Shown: positions 1-9,734 of the stretch, one piece after another | Layout of the letters: the number at the start of each line of letters is the position of its first letter | Position numbering within the stretch: position 1 is the stretch's first letter | Source: Elephas maximus indicus | Taxonomy: Eukaryota > Chordata > Mammalia > Proboscidea > Elephantidae | Length of the DNA: 64,000 nt | NCBI RefSeq assembly: GCF_024166365.1 | Contig: NC_064820.1 | Span: 85,388,001 to 85,452,000, forward strand | Reading direction: 5' to 3' | The notes under the pieces: generated by a model | What the model was told of the DNA's origin: nothing | Seen by the model: only the letters and a program-made list of their open reading frames with translations | The model's database searches: none | Program-made: the position numbers and the translations under genes

Positions 1-129
1 TGGAATTCTATAATATTTTCCTTATGTGTATGGCCTTCTTTCACTTAACATAATGCTTTCAAGGTTCATCCATGTTGTAACACGTATCATAACTTCTTTT
101 CTTTTTATGGCCGAACAATATTCCGTTGT
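1..129 (-). mobile_element. L1 fragment, ORF2 3' end
   Basis: The plus strand reads as the reverse complement of the last part of L1 ORF2, with the typical stretch around 'TTCATCCATGTTGTAACA' and 'AATATTCCGTTGTATG'. The same stretch recurs at 12,160-12,240 and 51,500-51,590 in minus-strand L1 fragments. It is cut by the window edge on the left and by an AfroSINE on the right. Confidence 0.6.
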
Positions 130-308
130 ATGTATGATGTTGTTTTTAGTTGCCACTGAGTCAGTTATGACTCATGGTGACCCCATGTGTGCAGAGTAGA
201 ACTGCTCCATGGAGTTTTCAAGGCTGTGACTTTTTAGAGGTTGATCTCTAGGACTGTCTTCTGAGGCACCTCTGGGAAGGTTCAAACTGCCAACCTTTTG
301 ACTGGTGG
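130..308 (-). mobile_element. AfroSINE, old diverged copy
   Basis: Reads in reverse: the tail part (TCAGTTATGACTCATGGTGA) comes first, then the body (AGTAGAACTGCTCCATGGAG), then the tRNA-like head near 'AACTGCCAACCTTTTGACTG'. It belongs to the same diverged type as the copy at 52,493-52,606. It sits in or next to an L1 fragment. Confidence 0.7.
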
Positions 309-377
309 TTGAGCACTTATAATCCTATTCTCTTCAAATCTTTTTTATTAAGTGATTAAAAACTGTATTTAATAGAT

Positions 378-772
378 GTGTCCTTGTTTCCTAGTGTTAC
401 TGTAACAGAAATACTGTAAGTGGGTGACTTTAAAGAATAGAAATTTATTTTCTCATAGTTCAGAATGCTACAAGTCCAGATCTAGGGCACCAGCTATATG
501 GGAAGGCCCTATCTCTGTGGGCTCTGGGGGAAGATCCTTGACTCAGCTTCTGTACTCCTGGTATTCCTTGGTTCTTTGGAAATCCTCATATGGCAACTAT
601 CATTCCCTATTTGCACTTGCTTCTGTGTCTAATCTGCTCTTTTTATAGCTCAGAAATGATTAGTTTATGATTTATCCTATTACATTAACATAGCAAAGAA
701 AACCCTATTCCCAGGTGGGATTATTTCCACAGATATAGTGGTAGGATTCAAATACATATTTTCGGGGGGACA
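378..772 (-). mobile_element. MaLR-type LTR, solo, reverse
   Basis: The sequence is the reverse complement of a MaLR (MLT1-like) LTR. It opens with the inverted LTR end (CTAGTGTTACTGTAACAGAA), followed by the inverted polyadenylation region (GAAATTTATTTTCTCA). No coding sequence is present. Assignment to MaLR rather than another ERVL-type LTR is by recognition only. Confidence 0.55.
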
Positions 773-775
773 CAG

Positions 776-2345
776 TCTTAGTTATTTAGTGCTGCTATGA
801 CAGAAATACCACAAGGGGATGGCTTTAATAAACAGAAATTTATTTTCTCACAGTTAAGGAGGCTAGAAGTCCAAATTCAGAGTACCAGCTGGTGGGGGAG
901 ACTTTCTGTTGGCTCTGGAGGAAGGTTAGCGTTGATCAGGACAGCGTCTTCTCGGCTGTTGCCACAGGCTCTTTAGCTCTGCTAATAAGGCACCTCACTC
1001 TGCCAGGAAGCCTCCTTCCTGAAGGCACTCAGCTCTCTCTCACTCCACAGCGCCTGCTTCTACGCCATCTCCCGCCAGTCTCCTGGTTCTGCTGCTGCCG
1101 TATCTCTGCCACTGCTTCTTACCGTCTCGCTCTGTCTCCAGTGTTACAGTGCTCTCTGTGTCTCTGGTTCTAAGAGGTTCTCAGCAGAGGGGGCCTGGGT
1201 CCAAAGGACACTCTCCACTCTGGTCTTTTCTTGGTGGTATTGAGATCCCTCTCTCTGCTTATTTCTCTCTTCTTTTATCTTTTGTAAGACAAAAAGGTGT
1301 GACTCAAGTAAGGGTGTGACTTCAATAAGGGTGATGACTGGTTAAGTTGTTAACTTGAGTCACACGCTGTAATAATGCAGTGACTCAAGATACATCCCAC
1401 CCTAATCATGCCTCGCTCCCAAATGGAACCATAACCATAGGCATGTTGTTGTTGTTGTTAGGTGCTGTCGAGTCGGTTCAGACTCATAGTAAATTATGGA
1501 TAACATTGCTAAGAATGGGAATTCCAAAACACTTAATTGTGCTCATGAGAAACCTGTACATAGATTAAGAGGCAGTCGTCTGAACAGAACGAGGGGATTC
1601 TGGGTGGTTTAAAGTCAGGAAAGCTGTGCGTTAAGGTTGTATCCTTTCACCTTATCTATTCAGTCTGTATGCTGAGCAATAATCCAAGAATCTGGACTAT
1701 ATGAAGAAGAACGGGACATCAGGATTGGAGGAAGACTCATTAACAACCTGACATATGCAGATGACACAACCTTGCTTATTGAAAATGAAGAGGACTTGAA
1801 GCACTTACTGATGAAGATCAAAGACCACAGCCTTCGGTATGGATTACACCCCAACATAAAGAAAACAAAAATCCTCACAACTGGACCAATAAGCAACATC
1901 ATGATAAATGGAGAAAAGATTGACGTTGTTAAGTATTTCATTTTACTTGGGTCCACAGTTAACACCCAAGGAAGCAGCAGTCAACAAATCAAAAGATGCG
2001 TTCCATTGGGCAAATCTACGGCAAAAGACCCCTTTAATGTGTTAAAAAGCAAAGATGTCACCTTGAGGACTAAGGTGTGCCTGACCCAAGCCATAGTGTT
2101 TTCAGTCACCTCCTATGCATGTGAAAGCTTGTTGATGAATAAGGAAGACTGAAGAAGAAATGACACCTTTGAATTGTAGTGTTGGAGAAACACAGGCATA
2201 GAGGCTAGGATTTACAACACATCATAAAATGGAGGATGATTACATCAGATCACAAAATGGAGGACAACCAAACAATCCTGGAAATCATGGCCTAGCCAAG
2301 TTAACACACATTTCTGGAAGACACAATTCAACCTATAACAGACAC
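776..2345 (-). mobile_element. MaLR-type LTR, reverse, split by an RTE insertion
   Basis: The left part (776-1,443) starts with the inverted LTR end CACAGTCTTAGTTATTTAGTG. The right part (about 2,198-2,345) ends at ACACAATTCAACCTATAACA, the inverted 5' end of the same LTR type. The two are separated by the RTE/AfroSINE piece at 1,444-2,197, flanked by a short repeat (AGGCAT) that could be its target-site duplication. The inverted 5' end is partly repeated in tandem (2,323-2,359). It is a non-coding solo LTR. Confidence 0.55.
1444..2197 (+). pseudogene. RTE (BovB-like) LINE fragment, reverse-transcriptase 3' part
   Basis: From about 1,487 the plus strand matches the RTE copy at 8,510-9,200 almost base for base. 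It encodes the palm and thumb region of an RTE reverse transcriptase. An open frame runs to 2,152 and keeps the catalytic YADD box at 1,754-1,765. This copy is 5' truncated and ends before the element's real 3' tail. The first 43 bases (GTTGTTGTTAGGTGCTGTC...) are the RTE/AfroSINE tail in the opposite orientation, so the piece is a small inverted composite. It lies inside a MaLR LTR. The frame is too short to encode an active protein. Confidence 0.75.
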
Positions 2346-2377
2346 AATTCAATACATAACAGGGTGGTAAACAGTAG

Positions 2378-2571
2378 GGTGGGAGTCCCTGGGTAGTGCA
2401 AACAGTTAAAGTACTCGGCTGCTAATGAAAAAGTTAATGGTTTCAGTTCACCCAGAGGCTCCTCAGAAGAAAGATCTGGCAATCTACTTTTGAAAAATTC
2501 GTCATTGAGAACCCTATGGAGCAGAGCTCTGCTCCGACACACGAGTCTGAATTGACTCGACGGCAACTGGT
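2378..2571 (+). mobile_element. AfroSINE, full length, diverged
   Basis: The head (GTCCCTGGGTAGTGCAAACA) and tail (GAATTGACTCGACGGCAACT) are both present. It is flanked by a 15-bp target-site duplication with one mismatch (GGTGGTAAACAGTAG, 2,363-2,377 and 2,572-2,586), which fixes the insertion limits. Confidence 0.85.
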
Positions 2572-2667
2572 GGTGGTAAACAATAGAGTACAAACAGGCA
2601 CAGATTTTATTTTCCTAAATCAAATTTAATATGCTTTGAGGTATGGGGTAAAGTCAACCTTAGTTTT

Positions 2668-2700
2668 TTTTTTGGTGCCAAAACCCGGGAGTGAACCATT
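2668..2700 (-). repeat. Retrocopied tRNA 3' fragment with CCA and poly(A)
   Basis: Read on the minus strand, 2,697 to 2,673 is a 25-base tRNA 3' end. It has a T-arm (GGTTCACTCCCGGG), the acceptor strand and the terminal CCA that is added after transcription, followed by a run of A. It is closest to tRNA-Phe from memory (about three differences). The insert is bounded by a perfect 12-bp direct repeat AACCTTAGTTTT at 2,656-2,667 and 2,701-2,712. This supports L1-type retroposition of a short tRNA fragment. A retroviral primer-binding site is the main alternative, but the direct repeats argue against it. Confidence 0.6.
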
Positions 2701-3418
2701 AACCTTAGTTTTATTTGAGGCTCTTTTCCTCCAAGGGATTACACAAGAATTCAGGGCTCCTAGGACTCAGAAAACAGGGAGTACGTCTGGCCCTTTGTCC
2801 TCTGCAGTTGCATCTTGGCCACTGCTTCAGTGACCTGCAGTGCTAATGTACAGCCTTGAGCCCTGTCGCTGCCCCTTGGGCACTGAGGCTCCAGGCAGCC
2901 TCAGGGGTGGGTCTCCTCTGATTCTCCTCGCTGGCTTCGAAACATGCCCATGTTCTCTGCCATCAGGTCGTCCCCATAGTTTCCTGTTGCCTTCCCAGGC
3001 CTGACAGAAGCTAAAAACTCTATCTCCCCATCTTGAAAAACATGATCTCTTTGCATTGGTGGGGATAAGCAAATGATATGCTAACTCCTGTTGAATTTTT
3101 TATAATTCAATCAGTTTGACTTACATAACTCAAAAATTATCTTAGTCATTCATTTCACCCTTCTTTTTGACAAAATACCTTTGTTAAAGAAAAAAATAAG
3201 TGATTTGAATTTTACTTTTCTTCCTGGCTCCAGTGTAAGTGATAACTTTTTTACAGCTCCAATAGTTGCCTGTTCTCTCTATAGATTTGGTTGCATCAGT
3301 GCTAGTTTCAGCCCTAATGAGTGTTTCTTTATACCTAGCTTTCAAGCATTCAGTTTAGGTGCTTCATAAAATAGTACATATTTATTTCATAGCTAAGTAT
3401 ATACATTTGTATATGAAA

Positions 3419-3451
3419 ATGTATATATATATATGTATATATATATATGGG
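3419..3451. repeat. TA-rich simple repeat
   Basis: An interrupted (TA)n run, TATATATATATATG then TATATATATATATG. Confidence 0.85.
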
Positions 3452-3738
3452 CTTGAAGATATATTTGTATTGTGCCTAACCTTACATACAAAAACAGAAT
3501 TACATTTTTGAAAAAGTTTTTATATTGAGCACTTTGTGTTGGCTAGTGGAAATATATAGAAACCTAACAATAGATTCATAACTAGATCTTAATCAGATTT
3601 GAATTCCAGTCCGACTGCATTGTCTATGGTAATTATAGTTTTGAACTGGGATTTTTGGCAATGAATACTACTTGTAACTATTATATGTTGTGAAAATGCT
3701 TAGGTGTGTGAAGGATACAAAATTAGGTGGAATGTCTG

Positions 3739-4168
3739 ATACCTATGGATTGAATTAAGTCCCCCAAAAGAAACGTGAAAGCCCTAACCCTAACCTTTAC
3801 CTGTAAATATGACCCTGTTTGGAAATAGGAGTTTTCTTTTGTTATGTTAATGAGAGCATGCCAGAGCAGGGTGGGTCCTAAACCTAATCACTTCTGAGTA
3901 GTGTCTTATAAGAAGAGCGAACAGACACAGACACACATGCGGAGGAAGGAGATACGGACGCCATGTGAGGCCTTGCCTACAAGCAAAGGAATGCAAGTAC
4001 AGCTAACAGACACGGAACCTAGGAGAGGGGACCATAAAAGGAACTGACACAGTCAAGACCCTGATTTGGACCTTTACTCTCCAAAACTGAGAGAAAATTA
4101 ATTTCTGTTCTTTAAAGCCACCCACTTACGGTATTTTTTGTTAAGGCAGCACCAGGAAACCTAGACGC
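3739..4168 (+). mobile_element. MaLR/MLT1-like solo LTR
   Basis: Starts near 'CCTATGGATTGAATTAAGTC' and shows the usual order of an MLT1-like LTR: the 'GACCCTGTTTGGAAATAGG' block, 'TCTTATAAGAAGAG', 'GCCATGTGAGG', and an AATAAA-like region 'TTAATTTCTGTTCTTTAAAG'. It ends near 'AGCACCAGGAAACCTAGAC'. It lies in copy A and has no counterpart in copy B. Confidence 0.6.
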
Positions 4169-5603
4169 CTGGAAAACTGGTTAAAATTCAATGTGACCCT
4201 GAAAAATTGGAGAGGTGAGTGGTAGAAATTCACCTAAAATATATTTACCTGAAAAACTGTAAAATGAATAAGTATAGAATAATTTACTTATGAAGAAAAA
4301 AACATGCTTCAGAGAAACATGGTGAAGAAATGATGCGATTGAATCAAGTCACTTGAAATATGTTTTTGGTGACTTGTGTAATGATGTTGAAATTGTATAT
4401 TCTTAACTCAGGAAATATAGTTATCTCTTGTTCCTGGGAAGAATGTAAACCAAATAATACACCTATTATGAAAAGATACCCAGAGTTAACAATGTAGTAA
4501 ATAATTCCTGTCTTTTTATCAATTTGTTTTATTTTACATAATGTAATCACATTATATATTCAACTTGTGATTACCTGTGTATGGTTTATGTATTTTATGG
4601 CTTGTTTACAGAAAAATTTTTCTCACCTTCTAGCTTTTTTTTGTAACAGGTCTTGGCCTCTACAGTATGTGGTATTTGTTAAGAAATAGAAATAATTTTA
4701 CTATAAGGAAAGTAACTGGGCTACCAAAAATTCAAGTATTTTCTACAAACAAGTGAAATTGTATTATAAAGCATTCATTTATTCATTTACGGTATTTACT
4801 ATATTCAAGGCATTGTGCTGGAGACAGTGAGAATCAGAAAGATAAATAGTAGATGTTTTTCCCCTGGAAGAGTGATGAATTTGGTGAATTATAAAATCAT
4901 GACAGTTGTTTGGAATTACCATTGCTACTATTTCTTTCACCAGGACAGACAGACAGATAGAGAAATGATTGCAAAGTCTTTGTAAAAATATTCAGCCAGT
5001 TAAATTTTCTATTACTGCTATGTTGACCGGAATGAAGATGAAAAGTGCATCAGATGTAATACTAAATCAAATATTAATAAAAAAGAATTTTTTTATTGTA
5101 AATAATGGCCGAAACTCATTCCAGAGGATCACATTTGTTTTTAACTGAACAGCTGCTGCACTTGGGGAATTCCTCCCAATTCTAAACTATTTCATCAGTT
5201 TATCTCCTCTCAAAACTAGTCATCACTTTAATATCAACAGCTTCATTATTTTGCATGTTAATCAAATCTTCTTGTTGGTTCTAGGAAGCTTAAATTCCAT
5301 AGCAGGATGTTCTCCCAAATTCATAAATTTTTACTCTGAAAATCATATTATTTGTTAATAAGTTATTTCGCATGCATACGTAACCTGGATGGAGAAAATT
5401 CTAAGTGTATATAACATTGAACTATTTGTAGTTTTCCCCTCAATGTTCATTGCTTTTTAATTGGCCTTATAATAATAAACATTTTTAAACAAGGAATTCA
5501 GGGCCCTGAAAAATATAATGTGCTCTGAATACTGAGATTTGTAGTTAACTGTTGGATTTGACAGTATCTTTATAAGCAGCATGTGCTTCTTTTAAAATAA
5601 CCA

Positions 5604-5728
5604 CATTTAAATATACATATTATATAGATAATTATACACACATATTATATACATTATATATTATATATGTTATATATATTGCCCACATAAAATATATATA
5701 TGTAATATATACATATTGTATATAGAAA
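5604..5728. repeat. AT-rich low-complexity tract
   Basis: About 125 bases of TATATA and ATATAC steps with almost no G or C, inside copy A. Confidence 0.8.
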
Positions 5729-6044
5729 GCAGGTAAAATAATTTCTGAGAATAAAGCATTCTTGTTACAGATTATCTTTTGGTCCAGAATCAGTTACTCT
5801 GTTGGTTAGAACAGTGATACTAAAGAAAAATAGTAATCATTCTCATGAGCACAATAACTGGTTACCAACTTTACTCAGACCCAAAGCTACAGGCTGTAAG
5901 TCCACTTATATTTTCTGAAACAAGTATGCTACAGATTAATACAAGATGAGTGGAAAACCACCACTTATTTTTTTAATTTGTATATTTTAGCTAAAACCCA
6001 TAGTTTATTTAGATTTCCTTAGCTTTCATCTAATATTCCTTTTC

Positions 6045-6490
6045 TGTCCCAAGATCCCAGTCAGAATACCATGTTACATTTAGTTGTCATGTCTCCTTAG
6101 GCTCTTCTTGGTTGTGACAGTGTCTCAGACTTTCCATGTCATTGATGACTTTAACCGTTTTGAGGAGTGCTGGTCATTTATATTTTAGAATGTCCCACTA
6201 TTGAAATTTGTCCACTGTTTTTCTCATTATTAGAAGGGGTGATGAGCTTATGAAAGGATGATCACAGAAGTAAAGTGCCATTTTTATCAAATCATATCAA
6301 TGGTAGGCACTATCAAATTTATTTATGACATTGATGTTGACCTTGGTCACCTGGCTGAAGTAGTGTTTGTCAGGTTTCTCTTCACTGGAAAGTTACTCTT
6401 CACCCATCTGCTCCTTCCATACTGTATTTTTTGGAAGGAAGTCACTATGCGCAGCCCATACCACCATTTACTTTCAGATGTAGATCTCCG
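6045..6490 (-). mobile_element. L1M 3'UTR fragment, reverse
   Basis: The block from 'AGAATACCATGTTACATTTA' through 'GGTCACCTGGCTGAAGTAGT' to 'TTTGGAAGGAAGTCACTATG' matches, in the same order, the longer old L1 tract at 62,880-63,290. It is the inverted 3'UTR of an ancient mammalian L1. Confidence 0.6.
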
Positions 6491-6767
6491 AGACTTTCTT
6501 CCAAGGTGCTTCAGCGTGAATTCAAAGAGCCACCCTTTTGGTTAGTCAGTTAGTGGTCAAGAACTTAACTGTTTGCCCAATATAAGGACTCTCTCTAACT
6601 GAATACTAGGTTGGATTTAAAGAACAGTTTCATTTTTTCAGAATGAGTGAGGAATGACTCACTCTATATATATAATATATATGGATTATTAATTTTCAAA
6701 AGAGTAAAACATAGTAAAATACATTTGCCTCTAAAATTAAACATACATTTATCTATTTGTTTATTGT
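6491..6767. other. Unassigned stretch
   Basis: Nothing recognisable apart from a short TA-rich run at 6,665-6,682 within copy A. Confidence 0.5.
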
Positions 6768-6972
6768 ATGTTGTTACTCTGAGTGGTGAAATCTGTTCCA
6801 ACTCATAGTGAACCCATGTGACAAAGCAGAATTGCCCCATAGGGTTTTCTTGGCTGAAATCTTTAAGGAAACAGATTGCCAGGCCTTTCACCCAGGGAGC
6901 CTATGGATGGGTATGAACCACCAACCTTTAGGTTCGCAGCTGAGCACTTAGCCAGTGCACCAGCAGGCTCCA
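6768..6972 (-). mobile_element. AfroSINE, reverse
   Basis: Tail (CTGTTCCAACTCATAGTGAA), body (AGAATTGCCCCATAGGGTTT) and inverted head (TTCGCAGCTGAGCACTTAGC ... CACCAGCAGGCTCC) are in the expected order. Confidence 0.85.
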
Positions 6973-7008
6973 TATTTATTGTATATATACATACATATAT
7001 ACATACAT

Positions 7009-7932
7009 TGTTGTTGTTAGGTGCCATTAAGTTGGTTCTGACTCATTGCAACCCTATGTACAACAGAAAAAAATGCAGTCCAGTCTTGAGCCATCCTCAC
7101 AATCATTGATATGTTTCATTGCATTGTTGCAGCTACTGTGTCAATCCATCTCACTGAGGATCTTTCTCTTTTCACTGACCCTCTACTTTACCCAGCATGG
7201 TATCCTTCTCCAGGGATTAGTCCCTCTTGATAAAACGTGCAAAGTATGTAAGACAAAGTGTAGCCATCCTCACTTCTAAGGAGCATTCTGGCTGTACTTA
7301 TTCCAAGGCAGATTTGTTCATCCTTCTGGCAGCTCATGGTATATTCAATATTCTTCACCAACGCCATAATTCAAATGCATCAATTCTTTAGTATTCCTTA
7401 CTCGTTGTCCAGTTTTTGCACACATATGAGGTGATTGAAAATACCAGAGTTTGGGTCAGGTGCACCTTAGTCCTCAAGGTGACATCTTTGCTTTTTAACA
7501 TATTAAAGAGGTCTTTTGCAGCAGATTTGCCCAATGCAATACATCATTTGACTTCTTGACTGCTGCTTCTATGAGCATTGATTGTGGATCCAAGTAAAAT
7601 GAAATCCTTGACACTTTCAATAGTTTTTTTCTTTATCATGATGATGCTTATTGGTCTGGTTATGAAGATTTTTGTTTACTTTATGTTGAGGTGTAATCCA
7701 TACTGAAGGCTTTTATCTTCATCAGTAAGTGCTTCAAGTCCTCTTCACTTTTAGGAAGCAAGATTGTGTCATCTGCATATCACAGCTTGTTAATGGAGTC
7801 TTCCTCCAATCCTGATGCCCCATTCTTCTTTATATAGTGCAGCTTTTCAGATTATTTGCTCAGTATACAGATTGAATAAGCATGATGAAAGGATACAATC
7901 CTGACACTCACTTTTCCTGATTTTAAACCATG
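7009..7932 (-). mobile_element. RTE LINE 3' part, reverse
   Basis: Begins with the inverted RTE tail (TTGTTGTTGTTAGGTGCC) and runs backwards through the 3' third of the reverse-transcriptase gene (inverted YADD region near 7,770-7,785) to about 'TTTTAAACCA'. It is the inverted counterpart of about 8,625-9,545 in the next element. It is 5' truncated and its reading frame is broken. Confidence 0.75.
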
Positions 7933-7938
7933 AACATA

Positions 7939-9553
7939 CGTACATCAAAAGAAGCATCGAAAGAAGATGGAAGGAATACACAAAGTCACTGTACCAAAAA
8001 GAATTGGTCAATGTTCACCCTTTTCAGGGGATAGCATATGATCAAGAACTAATGTTACTGAAGGAAGAAGTCCAAGCTGTGCTGAAGGTATTGATGAAAA
8101 ACAAGGCTCCAGGAATTGACAGAATACCAACTGAGATATTTCAACAAATACATTTAATGCTGCAGGTGCTCACTTGTCTGTGCCAAGAAATTTGGAACAC
8201 AGCTACCTGGGCAACAGAGGCCCATATTCATGCCCATTACAAAGAAAGGTGATCCAGTGAAATGTGGAAATTATCAATGTATTAATATCACAAGCAAGTA
8301 AAATTATGCTAAAGATAATTAAAAAACAGTTGCAGCTGTACAGCAACAGGAAACTGCCAGAAATTCAAGTCAGATTCAGCAGAGGACATGGAATGAGGGA
8401 TAGCATTGCTAATTTCAGATGGATCTTGGCTGAACACAGAGAATACCAGAAAGATGTTTACTTTTGTTGTATTGACTAAGAAAAGGCATTTGACTGTGTG
8501 AATCATAACAAATTATGGATAACATTGCAAAGAATGGGAATTCCAGAACACTTTATTGTGCTCATGTGGAATCTGTACATAGACCAAGAGGCAGTTGTTC
8601 AAACAGAACAAGGGGATATTGCATGTTTTAAAGTCAAGAAAGGTGTATGTTAGGGTTGTATGCTTTCACCATATTTATTCAATCTGTATGCTGAGCAAAT
8701 AATCTGAGAAGCTGGACTATATGAAGGGGAACGTGACATCAGGGTTGGAGGAAGACTCATTAACAACCTGAGATATGCAGATAACAGAACCTTGCTTGCT
8801 GAAAGTGAAAAGGACTTGAAGCACTTGCTGATAAAGATCAAAGACCACAGCCTTCAGTATGGATTACACCTCAGCATAAAGAATGCAAAAATCCTACAAC
8901 TGGACCAACAAGCAACATCATGATAAATGGAGAAAATGTTAAAGGTGTCTAGGATTTCATTTTATTGGATCCACGATCAACAACTATGGGAGCAGCAGTC
9001 GAGAAATCAAGTAACATTGCATTGGGCAAATCTACTGCAAAAGACCCCTTTAATGTGTTAAAAAGCAAAGATGTCACCTTGAGGACGAAGGTGCGCCTGA
9101 CCCAAGCTCTGGTGTTTTCTAAGGCTTCATATGCATGTGAAAACTGTACAATGAATAAGAAAGACCAAAGAAGAATTGATGCATTTGAATTATGGCGTTG
9201 GTAAAGAATATTGAATATACCATGGACTGCCAGAAGAATGAACAAATCTGTCTTGGAAGAAGTATAGCGAGAATGCTCCTTGGAAGCGAAGATGCCGAGA
9301 CTTTGTCTTATGTACTTTGGACACGTAATCAAGAGGGGCCGGTCCCTGGAAAAAGACATCATGCTGGGTAAAGGGTCAGTGAAAAAGGGGAACACCCTCA
9401 ACTAGATGGACTGACACAGTGGCTGCAACAATGGGCTCAAACATATCAATGGTTGTGAGGATGGACCAGGACTGGGCCGTGTTTTGTTCCATTGTATGTA
9501 GGGTCACTATGAGTCAAAACCAGCGCGATGGCACTTCACAACAACACATAAAC
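7939..9553 (+). pseudogene. RTE LINE fragment, RT domain to 3' tail
   Basis: The frame encodes recognisable RTE reverse-transcriptase blocks. KAPGIDRIPTEIF falls in the 8,004-8,252 frame, and the fingers/palm follow at 8,264-8,479. The catalytic box at 8,774-8,785 reads YADN instead of YADD, so the second aspartate is lost. Several stops and frameshifts separate the blocks. The 3' end (ACTATGAGTCAAAACCAGCG, about 9,508) is the sequence from which AfroSINE tails derive, and it is followed by an AT-rich tail. The element is dead. It lies back-to-back with the reverse RTE piece at 7,009-7,932. Confidence 0.8.
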
Positions 9554-9734
9554 ATAAATATATATACAATTTATAAGGCACTTCAGAAACCTTGCAATGA
9601 GTCTACCAGAGTCGTTAACATGAACAACAATTTGATTCAATTCAGAAAACAACAAGGTTTTTTTTTACTTGAATCACAGATGCTTTCATGTTTTCCTGAA
9701 GATGTAGAAAGTATAAAAGGTTTTTTAAAAATAA

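Noticed and set aside
2673-2690. Primer-binding site of an endogenous retrovirus (tRNA-Phe type)
   Set aside because: No LTR ends before it, no retroviral genes follow, and exact 12-bp direct repeats enclose the fragment together with its poly(A).
3782-3795. CCCTAACCCTAACC, two telomere-type units
   Set aside because: It lies inside an MLT1-like LTR where the consensus reads similarly, and there is no longer array.
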